Shown here: positions 46,091 through 63,148 of the stretch, piece by piece | Numbering within the stretch: the first letter of the stretch is position 1 | How the letters are laid out: each line of letters starts with the position of its first letter | The notes under the pieces: generated by a model | What the model was told of the DNA's origin: nothing | Database searches by the model: none | What the model saw: only the letters and a program-made list of their open reading frames with translations | Program-made: the position numbers and the translations under genes | Assembly (NCBI GenBank): GCA_964035545.1 | Contig: OZ037767.1 | Coordinates: 18,795,759-18,859,758 of the forward strand | Direction of reading: 5' to 3' | Length of the DNA: 64,000 nucleotides | Origin: Bugula neritina | Lineage: Eukaryota > Bryozoa > Gymnolaemata > Cheilostomatida > Bugulidae

Positions 46091-46587
46091 TAGTATTTAT
46101 AATTTTAAATTTAATATTTTAAATTCAAGTTTAAAAGTAGTTACTAATAAAAACAGTAATTTAAATTACTATTAGTATTAGCGTTATCTCTTTATCTCGC
46201 CTTTTCCTAATTGAAAAATATTGATAATCATAATGGCAATTATAATAAATATTTATATTCTAGGTTAATAAAAAAATGTTTTTATATTTTTGATCATTAT
46301 GATTAACAGATTATGGATATCACTATCAGTATTTTAATGATAATGATGTTCATAACTATAGTGATTATGATTAAGTAATTATAATAATGTGATAGTTTTG
46401 TGGGTTGTGAATGAAACTAGTGCTTTACATGCTTGTTATGAGAAACAAGGCGAGAAATAAGGTAGAAGATAAGATAGCTTTGTTGTAGTCCGAGTGAATC
46501 AATAGTCTGTATCCAGCGAGCTCCAGTAGTAGACTGAATCTACACTGAAACTCGCTGGCTTTTATATACATGCAGGACAAAGACATT

Positions 46588-46746
46588 CCTTTGTTTGCCG
46601 AGATCGGAGGCCCGAAATGCCGAATATCGGCACCTCGGGAATCCGAAATGCCGAATCCGGCATTTCGGCACCTCGGTATTCCGATATGCCGAGAATCGGC
46701 ATATCGGTGTTTCGGAGGACCGAAGTGCCGATCTCGGCAACAAAGG
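46588..46746. mobile_element. GC-rich nested palindromic element
   Basis: The ends are inverted repeats: CCTTTGTTTGCCGAGATCGG on the left, and CCTTTGTTGCCGAGATCGG when the right end is read on the minus strand. Inside, smaller palindromes are nested: GCCGAATATCGGC, CCGAAATGCCG with CGGCATTTCGG, and ATGCCGAGAATCGGCAT. Nearly the whole 159 bp is made of TGCCGA/TCGGCA words, at much higher GC than the surroundings. No coding capacity. A foldback/MITE element or a structured satellite monomer are both possible. Confidence 0.8.
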
Positions 46747-46913
46747 ACACACACACACAACATAAATTTACCACAATAATATAATATTATTAATATATGT
46801 TTATATTGAATAATTAATATTATATTCAATAAATTTAATATAATTTATGTTCTAATTTATAAATATAAGGTTGAGTTAAAACTAAAAGTTAACATGACTG
46901 TAAGGCTGTAGGT

Positions 46914-47699
46914 TAGGGATGGGCAAATATTTTTGAAATGGGGCCAGATCTCAAGATTTAAGGTGTAAGAAGGGCCAGGTTTATTTGTTGTAAATTTAAA
47001 GTACAATGCTGCATTACCAAATGCAAATATAAATTGCTTTTTTTCGTTTTCAAGGTTGAAAGTACAAATTTTGCAGAATGTAGATGCAGAATACAAACGA
47101 TGACAGTTTAATTATTTAACAACACGGTGTATATAGATTACTAAGCAAGAAAGCAGCGAAAAATTTCTTGAGTACACTCATAGTAGACCTACTATAATTG
47201 GTGAGAAGTATGAAAAAAACCTTTAGTAGCCATAATAGCACTAATGTTACTGCAAGTAATGGGTTCATATGTGGCTACTCGAAGCAAGTCTTGCAGATGC
47301 TCATTGGTGAGCTACCTGTGTTCTATTACTATTTTTATATTGTTCACATAAACATGCATTCACATTTATAAACATAACCAGATATGCTCAGTACTCTTAG
47401 TCTCAGTTTAGCTAGTGTTGGGTATTTCTAACTGTTGTTGCAGCAACATCACACAACTCAAGTTTAATGCTGCTATACTTATACTCACTGAAGCGTGATC
47501 ATTAGTTTCAGCAATTATACATTGGCCAGAATCTTCTCATGAGTCAGGTTCATGATTGGCCAGTGTTGCTTAGTACACACATTTTGTGAATGATTAAGAA
47601 ACCAATGAAATTATAAGAATTGCTAGTGATTGGCTGAGGGCCTGATTAAAACAGTAGGAGGGCCTGATTTGGCCGCTGGCCACCATTTGCCCATTCCAA
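46914..47699. mobile_element. Non-autonomous hAT-type element with 8-bp target duplication
   Basis: The element is flanked by CTGTAGGT (46906-46913) and CTGTAGGC (47700-47707), an 8-bp duplication with one mismatch, as made by hAT transposases. The terminal inverted repeats are TAGGGATGGGCAAAT and, on the minus strand at the right end, TTGGAATGGGCAAAT. GGGCCAGATC-type subterminal motifs are typical of the superfamily. The 786-bp interior has no transposase frame. Confidence 0.85.
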
Positions 47700-48930
47700 C
47701 TGTAGGCTAAAGCATGAAATAAATTGACTAATATTTATAAGGAATCATGAATGTCAAACTCAATCACTCTGAGTCTTACTCAAAGTCAATCCAATGTATA
47801 TAATTGTTATTATTACTATTTAATAAATTGATACCATAATTCATAATTCTATTGATATAATAGTTCTGTTTATCCATGTCAATCATGATGATAAGCTAAA
47901 ATTTAATTTTAATGTTGAAATAGATAACAGGGTAATACCGCCTACCGATAATATTAACTTCTTGTTTTATGCAGATTCTAAAATGTTACAAAAAAAATAA
48001 CGGCTGCAGTCACTATTAGCTCATAATCCTAAGTAATAATTGAATAACTGATACTGGTTGTCAATATTACTAAAGTGGAGTTTGTTAAGTTTATAATTGA
48101 AGTTGTTGTGAGATTTTCATGATATCTTGAAAGCAGTATTTTATCATTATGGTCTTCAGCATCATGAAGAAAACTGAAGCTCGGATAAATTGCAAAATAG
48201 CAGCTTAAAAGTTTTTTAATATATCTAAACTTTCATTTTTTATTATTTAACTAGTTGATCATATAACATACAGAAGAGTATGTTATCATTTCTTGGTATC
48301 TCTTGGATAAAAGAATAGCGATATGTATGCTGATGATCCAGAGGTGAGCAAATATAACTGATTTATATTTATGTTTGGGTCCCAGATTTGACTGTTACTC
48401 TATTTACTATAACAGGTAATCAAAGTAACAGTTTCTTCAGTGTATTTACCAAAGTTATTTGCTAGAACACAATTTTCTTCTAGGTGTTATTAGCTTACTT
48501 GAGTATTTGACATATGTCATCTTTATTGTTTTTTAATATTGTTTGTTTACTAAAACCTTTCTCAAATCACGCAGTGCTAAATATAAAATAGATAACTATG
48601 CTGTTTGTAAACTATAATTGTATAGGAAGTTGTCAACCGTTAGAATACTGTTGAACACCGTGTCAGAGTCCCGGAAGATATTTATTTAGACTAATGAAGC
48701 ATCTGTTAAGATACTGTGATAAGCGTCCCGCTGGTTCTCGCAGTTTGAGCTAGACTTGACATTTGTTACTTGTAATTTGCATTGTTGCAATAGTGAGTGA
48801 AACGCAGCTCCCAAACTGTTTGCTGCTGCCTTGTTTGTGTTGCCATAGTAACCACCTCTGTAATGTCTAGTCTCCCACCTGGTCGTCAGCACACAGTGAT
48901 GATGTTGGCCCCTGGTTTGCTTTCCGTGGC

Positions 48931-51900
48931 ATGCTAACGCCACCTAAAAGTACCAGACGTCGTAGGATACCAATCAGCGAATACATCAGCAACCCACCCC
49001 CTCAAATAAGACGCTCTTCTGACCGCTCTAAGTCTAAAGTAAGTAAAAAGTTCAAAAGTTGTACAGCGGAGTAATTTTTTAATCTATCCTTTCTTGGGCC
49101 AGCAGTTATTATTAGGCAATATTTATCAACATTTTTTATTACTTTGAGTATCCCGTTAGGAAAGGAAAGCTAAATCAGCTAAAAAATTTGTTGAGATAAT
49201 TTACCAAATCTATTTTTTTATACTTGTGTTTCAATAATGTTAAATATTGCTGGTGGTATCATATGCTAAGTGTGGTGGCATGTAAGGGGGGGAGCTTTGT
49301 CACTGAACAGAAACCTTTGCCCTGAGCAAAGGTTTCTGTTGCTAGTATAGCACCTAGCTAACCATGCTGGTGCTGAATGTCTATGAATAAAAGTAAGTAA
49401 TGGTGAGTGCAATGAGCTCTCTGTTTGTTTCAGTCAAACCCTGTTGCAAAAAAATCCCAGTCTCTGAAGACATCAAAGTCCCAATCAGCTGGTGCTGGTG
49501 GTAAAGCGGCAGGTAAGATTAGAGCTGGTATTCAGCATAACCATCACCAAATAAGCTTTTAATTAGTTCTGTTTCATTTGTTTTTCAGAAATTTCAATGG
49601 AAGTTGTTTTCCATGTTTATTTTTCAATTGCTGCTTCTGCTGTTAGAAAGATGATATGCTCTAGCCGCATGTTTTGTCATACTTAAAATTAAAATCAATT
49701 TTTAAATTATAATTTTGAAAGAGTAGATATGATAATACGTTTTCTTGGATTAGCAAATCAATAACTCATATAAAACAAGTTTAATAACTTTTATATTCAG
49801 ATAAAACTGTCTGTGTTATTTTATTGAAATAAATATGTGTGACATCAGATATATTTAGTGTTCCTGTAATTTCTAGTCACTCATAGACCGGCATGGAGAC
49901 CCACATCTGCTAATAGTTATGTGAGTGAATGGCTATCAAATGTTGATAAACCAGCAGCTGCAAATCTACCTAAAGCATCGTCTGTGAGGAGTAAAAGAGC
50001 ACCTGCAGGAAGTGTCACTGAATCTAAGACACCTTCTGCAAGGAGCAAAGGGGAACTTGAAGGAAGTGTCACCAAGTCCAAGCCACCTTCTACTAGGAGT
50101 CAGAGAGTGCCTGCTGCAAGTGTCACTAGGTATAATACTTCTTCTGCTGAAATTAAAGCACCTGCTAGACCAGTCTCTTCTCACAGTACGCCTATACCTT
50201 CCCTAAAGTTGAAACCTGTGCCCAAAATCAGCAAGGTAACTGAAAAACGATTAGCCACTAAAAAAGCAGTTAACTCTAAACCTGGTGTTTTGTCTAGTAA
50301 AGCTTCACTTACTTCAAAATCTGAAAATCGTCCAATTAGTGCCTGTGGTTCTTCTAAGAGTAAAGCATCATCTGCCAGCTCTGAGAGTATACAGCCTAAT
50401 TCCTGTGAGCCTGATGAGTTACCGTTACCTGTGAGATCAGGTGGTATGCGATTCAGAACCACTGCTACATCTGACAGTGGCCGAGTACCTGCCAAGCTTG
50501 CCAGTAAGTCTAAGCCTGCCACAACGTCTACAGCCACCTCAAGGGCACCTGCTGCATCTCCAAAAAAAGCACCTACTAGGCCTAAACCTGCCTTGGCATT
50601 TGCAACTAATTCTAGAGCACCTGTTTCAATAAAAAGTCAAGCACCTGTCAAGTCAGTCAGTAAGTCTAAACCTGCCCCAGTATCTTCAACTGCCTCCAGG
50701 GCACCTGCTGTATCCAAAGCAAAAGCACCTGCAAAAGTTGAGGGTCAACATCAACCCACATGCTTTTCTTCTACTGTAAGTGAATCACAAAGATTTACTG
50801 GTCAGCTTTTTGTTGTTTACTAAACACTAAACAATTTTACTTTTAAGCAAACTTTAGCTATAAGGACTAATTTTTGTTAATTTTCTCATAACTCAAAATG
50901 TTGAGTAATCTCTTAAAGCTCTGTAGGCTGCAGACTATCGGTCAGGTGGCAGCAGTGATGATTTGGGACACAAGAGAGCTTCCGGAAAACTCTGGACACT
51001 TCCCCAACCTCAGCAGCAGTCTTACTTACAGTACGCCAGCAGTCAAACCCAACCTCCTGCGAACTCTTTCAAGTCTACTGAAGCTGAGGTGAGATCTCTG
51101 TTAGACGTTGAAATATTTCTGGATATATATTTTCCCTATATAGTTCTGATTATCCAAACCATCGCCTTTCTCTACTGTGTTTAGTATGACAGTCTTAGTC
51201 TAAAATCATTGTGATATTTATTAAGTTCACAGTCTATTCTGTCGCTATTTGTAGGCTAAAGATTCTGTTAAAGATGAAACCCATTGCATGTCCACTCTAC
51301 GACACAACGAAAAGGTGGGAACTACGAATTCCTCTTTCTCTGTAACTAATGCTATATGTTGCATGAAAATGAGAGATATGGTCACACTGGCTAGACGGTA
51401 TATATCTGTCAGGTACTCAATCGGCAGCATACAGACTGCTGCCGGGCAACGTATACGTTATATAGCATAACCATAAGGTATCTCGTGAGACCAGGTTCAG
51501 CTTTCAGCTGTGGCAGAAAGTGCATTCAGTCATCATGGCTCTCATCAAAATTGTTGGACCATTTTAATTGCTTGGCTGGTAACATGATTATTGATCTAAT
51601 GAATTGATTATTGGTTATCAAACCACATCAGCTTCTCTCCAGATGACTATTCTGTTACAGTTGTTACAGTACATTCTGTTTTTTTTTAGTCTAAAGATCA
51701 GAATCTTTGCTTGCAGAGTTTAGCTCTCCCAACTGAGCAGGCAAAGTTGAGGTAAATTATTTGTGGATTAGTTTCTCAGGCTATCCTCTAACTAACTGAT
51801 ACTAGTGACTGGGTAGGCTCACTGAACTTCACTGGCCCACTTACTACTCCTCTAGTTTTTAGACTTCCCTGGCCTTTCAACTCCCTACTATTGCACTTCA

Positions 51901-53620
51901 CCAAAGTCCTAAATAGCTTGTTGGTTATATTATATTTATAAGTTGTTGTTGTAAGCCCAGTAGTATACCTATTTCACAGACACAACTTGTTATATCAAAC
52001 ACATCTTCAGGACTAAAAATATATAAATGGGGTTTATAGAAATTCGGTTAGTATGAGTACAGTATTCATCACACTGGTAGGTATGTTAGAAAGATGATAG
52101 CATAGTTATAATATCCTGTAAAGCTAACATAACTGTATAATGCAAAATCACATGCATTGCAAATAAATTATTTTAGTTCTTTTGATGTTCAGGTAAATTT
52201 TTTGATACTTTACAATATATTTTATATTTAAATACATAGCATGCGGTTGAAGACACTTTTATACCATGTTACTGCATCGTGCTAAGAATCAAGTTTTTAA
52301 TTATTTATCTGCAGGAATGTCTCCACTGAATACTTGACTCACTTTCAACTCTTTACTCTGTGCTCCAATCTCGCCTCGATGTCTCTGGTAAGTTCCCCCT
52401 GGCGAGTTAAGCTTTTTTTATGCGTAGAGTTCATGTTTATATTACTTATGCAGTATATCGATTGCTACTCGTTATAGTTTGCTTTCTGCTATCAGGCTGA
52501 ATACTGTTTTATAGTTTATATTAAAATGTGTTATCGTTTGTTTAAAGTGTACACGCGCCTTTGCAATAGCATTCGATACTCTTACATTTTATACACTCTT
52601 ACCAACACGTGTTGACCTGTTTAGTTGGTGTTTTTTAAACTTACGTTGTTTCTTATAGGCTAGTAAATCTGCTGAATGTGTCAGTAAAGCTGATTGGACA
52701 GCTGAAGTACAGGATACGAGAGAGAAAGCTGCGGTATACAAGTAAGTCGGCCATTTTGTTTGCTCAGACATCTTATAGGAAGTTGTATATGAGCTCTCAG
52801 AATACAACTCGGTTTAAGTAGCCATTGGAGATTGTGGCAGAAAGGGTTGTTGGTGCAATTCGCCCAACGTAAACCCCTCTTGAAAGGTGCTGCTATCCAC
52901 CACTTGATTCTCAACTGCAGAAAATGTGTGAGACCATCTAACAGTTTCAGTTTGATGTATTGAAGAGTGCATTTGCAAGTCTGTTTATACACATATCTGT
53001 ATATTGTGCGATTATTATATGATAGCACATGGTGTATAGTGATGTATTGTACGAGTATTATATGATAGTACATTAGGTATAGTGGTATATGGTGCGAGTA
53101 TTATATGATAGCACATGGTGTATAGTGATGTATTGTATGAGTATTATATGATAGTACATGGTGTATAGTGGTGTATTGTATGAGTATTATATGATAGCAT
53201 ACATTAAAACATGATGTACAGTATATAGTATATGTATATGTCATGCAGGGACAGGTGTAACAGGTCTCACTTTAGTCGTGGCACTGCAATGTGCTGGTCA
53301 TCAGAAGAATGGTTGGCTAGTGTGGTGAGACATAAAGGAGGTGAGTTTGTCTACAGAATGATTTATTTCCTAGTAGTCGGACGTGACCTCATAACTGCAC
53401 CTGCAAGTTAATCCTTGTAATGTAAGATCGGGAGTCGTTTACTCCACACTGTGCGGCTATCTCTGCCCTTTCCAGTTTTATATCTGAGATTTACTCTGCC
53501 TTGTGATAGGTCACTTGTGTGATGTCACTGCACGACTGTGTGTTTTGTCACGTTACAGAATGATATCTTGGTTGTGTAGGTAAACTGGAGAGGGCGAGCT
53601 CGAGTCCCTTATCTGAGTAG
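48931..53620 (+). CDS. Lys/Ser/Pro/Ala-rich protein of unknown function (10 exons, 552 aa)
   Basis: I do not recognise this family. Exons: 48931-49038, 49434-49512, 49877-50775, 50927-51088, 51255-51314, 51690-51751, 52315-52387, 52659-52741, 53249-53340 and 53580-53620; all phases match (1659 nt). The start MLTPPKSTRRRRIPISEYIS is basic. Residues ~37-400 are low complexity and basic with loose ~18-residue repeats (SKRAPAGSVTESKTPSAR; SKGELEGSVTKSKPPSTR) and SRAPA/KAPA motifs, resembling disordered regions that bind microtubules or nucleic acid. Residues ~437-540 are more ordered and probably helical (EYLTHFQLFTLCSNLASMSL; ADWTAEVQDTREKAAVYKDR; WSSEEWLASVV). No signal peptide or membrane helix. 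At exon 4 only the TAG|GCTGCAG acceptor keeps the polar frame. A cytoskeletal or nuclear role is inference. Confidence 0.72.
53004..53201. repeat. ~45-bp minisatellite
   Basis: Four to five units built on GTATTATATGATAG(C/T)ACATG and GTGTATAGTG(A/G)TGTATTGTA lie in intron 8 of the Lys/Ser-rich gene, ending about 50 bp before exon 9. Confidence 0.88.
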
Positions 53621-55120
53621 ATCATGACCAAGAGCATAAGTAAGTAGCATAAGTCACATGACTGCGGAATTACCCAACTACCTTACAAATATACAAATAG
53701 TCTTGAGTATTTATCAGCACTCCACACTTAACAGTCATTTATTATGCAAAATTATGGATATTTAAAAAATATTTTTTCGAAATTAGAAGCATTAAAGTTA
53801 TTTTTTGAAATAAAACTGGTGTCAATAGGTCAAAGTTTAAACTAGATATTGGCTTCTTGAGAATTCTCAGTTTTCCACCGTGTTTATGTTCTGTCTTTGT
53901 TTTATTTTGTTACTGTTTTTACGGCCACTCTAGTCTTCCGTAAGCTCTTTGTAGTAAGAGGAAAACTCCAATGTTTATTTTACTTGAAAATTATTTTATT
54001 TTGTAATTTTGGGAACTATTAAATTTATTCTTTCATCATATCTATGTTTCGTACCGTTGTAAATTTTATTATGTTAAATGCTTTCCTATATTTTATACTA
54101 TATTATATTTCATTACTTTTCTATTCTATTCTACATTTTTCAACAATAATACTCAGTATGAACTATTCCTTGCAAGATATCAAGATATAGCTTGTTTTCC
54201 TAAGATTTTTTGCCAACCCACGATATGTCATGGCCCACGTGTGACAGTATGTCAATAATTCAGAAGATCTATTCACACAGTCTCCTCAGCTTTGCAACAT
54301 GTTACATACTATAGTGAAAAAATGTGTAGTTCATTTTTTCTGGTTGTAATTATGGGCATTAACAGCATTCCCATAGCATTGAATGGATCTGTATGGATGC
54401 TGTAGAATGAATTTGAGGTTTTGGTTTGCATTAACTTATCTTGGCGGTTTCATTTGATGCAGCTGTTCCCAAACATTGACTGAAAAATCCATAATTTGCA
54501 TAATGCAAAGCAAAGGGAACTCAGTGATTATTTGTGTTTGTCCCTCAATTTACATGTCTTTTGGAATTTTGAAACATCAAATAAAAACATTGAAGCAAAG
54601 CACGAAGACTCGGAATTAAATAGACAATTGTGATTAAGTTTCAATTGACCGGTTTTATAACACTTTCTTATTAAATTTATTCATTCTAAAAATTGATGCC
54701 TCCTGACACATGCTTTTCGTAATATAAAAATATAAGTAAGTAGATTATGTAAGTCAAATGTAAATCTTGTTATTCGCGTGTTTCCACTTATTAGGATACA
54801 ATCCTGTGTGCACGAAACTAATTCATATAATACTAGTGTTGGAAAGTAGTGGATGGCAAAAAGGCTCTAATTTTTGGTGATATTTTGTGTAACACATATT
54901 ATGCTCTGGTCTCCTTATAATCAATGGTGTTTGTTTGTCTAATATCATCTAATAGTAAAACGTGGTAAGATGGCTTTGTCTCAATAACAATGCAGCTGTG
55001 TATAGTAGACAATAGGATTTTCCATTAAATCAATATATTACATGAATATCTCCACCTGTCACAGCTAGAATGTAGCATAAAGACGTCACATTCAAATTAC
55101 TGTTGTTCTACATATTACCT
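53621..55120. other. Intergenic, no gene seen
   Basis: A spacer between two plus-strand genes, presumably the 3' UTR of the first and the promoter of the FReD gene. An AATAAA at 53809-53814 could end the first transcript. No other feature is recognised. Confidence 0.55.
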
Positions 55121-59250
<4,130 letters not shown>

Positions 59251-59433
59251 GGCTTTTCATCAGTCTTTCTTTTAGATTTGTATCAACTACTTTATATATG
59301 CTGTGTGTTTGTTTGACTATATGTTCACAATGTCTGTCTGTTCACCTTACCACTTGACTAACAAATTGAGATATTTGTTTATTAACTAACTTTGTTTATT
59401 ATATTTGCTTTAATTCAGCCATGTAATAGAAAT

Positions 59434-59439
59434 AATAAA
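59434..59439 (+). promoter_or_regulatory. Candidate polyadenylation signal AATAAA
   Basis: The AATAAA nearest to the FReD stop, 184 nt downstream in the sense orientation. Confidence 0.4.
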
Positions 59440-59659
59440 TGCTATATATATTTTCAAAAGACTCTGCATCATCCAAGAAGTGTTCAGTACACCAGACTCT
59501 GAGCTGAATCAATACATTCATTGGTTAATCCTGGCAGTTTATTTTTTGTTTCAATAGTTAATTTTTTAAATGCATATTTTTGAGCTAAAATTTGGTGTTA
59601 AAAGTATCTGGCACCAATAGTGGTGAGAAGTTATTGAAGCTGTGTTTGTATACTAAATA

Positions 59660-59847
59660 CAGTGCTCCTTCCGTATCTCACTAAGCTGCGGGTCCTGAAA
59701 CCTCAATTGCTGACATAGTAGAATAACAGAGTTAAGTTGGGAATCCGTTATATTCGGCCATTTTTCTCTATATACACATACATATGCCACAAAAGGAAGG
59801 TCCAAGCCCTTCCAATGACCTGTGGAATTTTGAGAGAAATGGAACTG
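59660..59847. mobile_element. Diverged pogo/Tc1-type MITE
   Basis: Shares with 13272-13482 the start CAGTGCTCCTTCCGTATCTC, the central GGTCCAAGCCCTTCCAATGACC and the GGAATTTTG block. The right terminus is decayed (GGAACTG), so this copy is older. Confidence 0.65.
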
Positions 59848-61960
59848 TCTTCCTGTTTTACACTCTTCTATATACACTTTATAATCGGAGTTTTCCTCTC
59901 CAATGTGTTACAAGATACTAAGAATTACAATTATGTCATTACCTAGTATCATGGAGTGAGATATTTGTAATATATAGTAGAGCACTGTTCAATTTCTGTA
60001 GTTGAAATTTAATTAATTTTCTGCTACAATTAAAACCTATATGTGATCAGTTAGGCCTGTTTAATAGCGTGTAGTTGTGTTGATATGCTTTCACTAATTT
60101 GCTGATTATTCAGGCCTTTTATTAGCTCCCTTAATGTCAGCTCTATTCATTTGTTGCACAAATAATGTAGTATAAGTTTTGTTTGGTAATTAGTTTCGTG
60201 CTGCTGCCGCACATCAGCAGAAGCACTGTTGCCTGCTGACCACTGCTTCGCTGCCGGGCAAAGCATGTCAACATTATGTGATACTCTACATATAGAACCT
60301 TCTTATTATAACCAGTCTTGTAAGTACAGCAAGCTATATTGTTAAGCTACAGTTATAACTTATCTGTATTTTTATTTTTATTGCTATAAATTTCAATACT
60401 ATTTTCTATCTATCCCTATGGACATGATTGGACATCAACAATTCATTTTTTATGAAAATATCACGTTTAACCAACAGAATTATGTTGTTGAATGTGATTT
60501 TAATTTGTCCATCCTTGTTAAACTGACTACTTTAGTAAACACTACATGGTATGTGTTAGTACAGTATAGCATTGCATAATCTAGTATTACAGCATGATTA
60601 TATAAATGTGTCATGTATGACATGATTGCATTATTTAAAGCAAATACTTCATTATATTTTTTTAGTTTATGGCCTCACCACTATAAGTAATATCATTTTA
60701 TTGAAATGTTATGTTATGCCAATTGTACAATTTGATAAGTTTTAATTGGAAAATTTTTCTTTCATCATTTTGATTATCGCACAGTGAAAGGAAACAGTCA
60801 GGTTTTATTTATGAGCCGAATTTAATTACTTTCAGTTAAATGTTATGACTTGGTTTAGAGAATTGGCAAACTTTGTGGTAAAAAAATTGTTTTCCAGTGC
60901 CTCACAAATCTCACTCATCAGTGTGAGTTGTGAACAGTTAGATTGAGGGGAGAGGTTTTCTCAAAGTCTTCAGTGATGGTAGTCGTATACTATAGATAAA
61001 ACTAGAAAAAGGAAGGCTAAAAAGTTGAATTATTTGTATTACTTATTATACAACAGTTGGTAAATTGTAAATAAATCAAACAGAGGTCTAAAGCTGGGAT
61101 GAAATTGATGGGTGGATGCAAATTACTGCATGTGTTTTGATGTTTGCCATTCATAACTTCTTCTGATCTTGTAGACATTAAACCACTCACTCATATAACT
61201 ACAAACTTGATAATAACTGCGCATCATAATCCTTTTGTTGGAGTGTTTGAATTGTCTACTTTTACAATATATGAAACACAGCTTAGCCCTTGTTTACACA
61301 ATGCTGTTATAACAGAGGTTAGGGTCATTCTTTCAGTATGTAGGATGTTGCCTATATTATAATATATATGCAGCTCCTATTCCAGTATTTAATTTTTATT
61401 TCCTTTAAATATTAAAAAAGGTTATGAATTTTGTAAAGTTATAAAACCTTGCATTTGATAAATCAATATTGCAAGTTTTGGAAAAAAAAACAGTTTTTTA
61501 TTGCCAAATATGATCTTTTATTCATGTTACAGACCTGCCAAGTGTTCAGTTAAATAGTGGACAGATCTGGTACTCATGTTCTATCAAGCAGCTTTAGTCT
61601 GTAAGAATTTTATAATCCTGGTTAGAATCTTGACAGCTATTAGACTGATTCACACCCTTTTTTAGACTCACCCATGCCCTTCCAACACAGAGTAAACAGA
61701 CGCTGGTAGACCTCGTGACATATTGGTTATGGATGAGTCATTTTAACTTCTGAATCTAAAGATACAAATCTTTAACTTTTTGTCAAAAAAGGTAAGTTCA
61801 ATTTGAATTAAGTCAATAATAGTTTTTGGATAGGAGTTTGTTATTTTTTCAATTCATAGATTCTGAATATTTGATTTTGAAGAGGCTTGCCAGATTAATG
61901 TATAGGTAGTCATTTTTAAGAAGAGCTCAACATTGAGAGATATCTGTTTGATAACAAAAT

Positions 61961-62215
61961 GGCCCGGTAAAAATGGCCCTGTAAACATCGTACAGGTTAT
62001 ATAATGGCACAGGTAATAAGGGCACAAATGGAAAAGTAGGAAAAAGTGGCACACTAATGTTAAATTTTCCCAAACCTGAAACCCTTATACCTCAAACTCA
62101 AACCTCTATTCCCAAACCCCCATCCTAAACACCCAACCCCAGCCCAAACCCTAATATTTAAAATGTGCCATTTTTACCTTTGCCAAATGCCTTTGCCACT
62201 GTCTGCTTGTCAATA
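61961..62215. repeat. C-rich interspersed repeat remnant
   Basis: Left part: AATGGCCCGGTAAAAATGGC and GGCACAGGTAATAAGGGCAC. Right part: GTGCCATTTTTACC and GCCAAATGCCTTTGCCA, roughly inverted relative to the left. The centre is strongly C-rich on the plus strand with CCTAAACACCCAACCCC and CCCAAACCCTAA, resembling degenerate telomeric repeat. Probably a decayed interspersed element. Confidence 0.5.
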
Positions 62216-63148
62216 ATTCTGGTTGCTTTACATACAATAAACTAAGATTTTTTGTTTTAAATAGAAGTGCTATCTACCTGTTTTGTATGCAGGCAGCGAC
62301 ACATGGTCTAGGCATAGGCTGCTTTCTATAACTGCACTTAACTTACAGCAGGTTCACTAACTATATTACATCTAGTATTTCTACAGGCACACCTTACATG
62401 ATTTTCTCCTGTCTAAAGTCTTGTCCAAAAGTATCTGCTGAGCCTTACATGACATGTTCCCAACTACCCTCCACCCATTACCTCTACGCCTTATAGATTT
62501 CTCATGAACTGTAGAGGAAAATAAAAATAGACATCAACTATTCATATTTCATTACCTAAGTAATTGTTGCTGAATGAAAGTATATAGTGCTGTTAATACC
62601 AAATGTTTCCAGTAAATTGGCTAACGATGCTGCAATATTTTTATAGTGTAAATATCACCTCAGTGGGCTACTCATTGTGTATACACACATGTTGTACTGC
62701 GAGTAAGGAATTACTCTACACAGCTATACATCTCCTGCGCTATAATACTGATACTGCATACTTGGTATTTTGCCTCATTAACCTGCATGAAGTGAATTCA
62801 GTCTATTATTCATTATGAAATAAAACTCATCCCTCTCTCTACACTGTAGCTGATAAGTTCTTTTTTTAATACTCAAACATAAACTAAAGAGATATAAATC
62901 TGTAAGAGTTAAAGTCATGCTAAACCTGCCGTAGTACATGTATTCACTAGAAAGTTCTCAGTCTTTCTAAGAATTCTTCATTTAGTTTGACTAGTACTAT
63001 CAGTCTTTTTCACTCTGTTAACAAAATTATGCTTACGATTTAAAGTATATATTCTCCATCAATCAGTGTAGCCTAGCCTTAGTAACTTAGGTGTTGTAAC
63101 ATGATCAGGTTATGGGACTTCTGTAGATAGCCCGCTGTCTCAGTTAAC

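Larger units (their letters stand above)
43846..48930. other. Intergenic region with transposon remnants, no gene seen
   Basis: Starts with the 3' UTR of the GalNAc-T-like gene; an AATAAA is at 44487-44492. A GC-richer patch at ~44730-44900 contains CCGGGTTAGGGTAG and looks like a decayed repeat. The region also holds trinucleotide low-complexity DNA, a nested GC-rich palindrome and a hAT-type element. Reading frames within the palindrome are by-products of its repeats. Confidence 0.6.
59251..63148. other. Intergenic region, no gene seen
   Basis: AT-rich spacer between the FReD and RING genes. It holds a diverged pogo-type MITE, a C-rich repeat remnant, and a small GC patch at ~60195-60265 (CTGCTGCCGCACATCAGCAG) without an evident function. 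Open frames here have no splice support. Confidence 0.6.

Noticed and set aside
46425-46829. Arg/His/Gly/Pro-rich frames on both strands
   Set aside because: They arise from the nested TGCCGA palindrome, which is open in several frames on both strands; no splice partners.
48686-48943. 85-codon minus-strand frame
   Set aside because: Overlaps the promoter and first exon of the plus-strand Lys/Ser-rich gene; no family resemblance, so treated as a shadow.
50898-51092. Alternative frame through exon 4 of the Lys/Ser-rich gene using the CTGCAG acceptor
   Set aside because: It stays open but gives atypical composition and leaves exon 5 out of frame; the TAG|GCTGCAG acceptor gives phase 0 on both sides.
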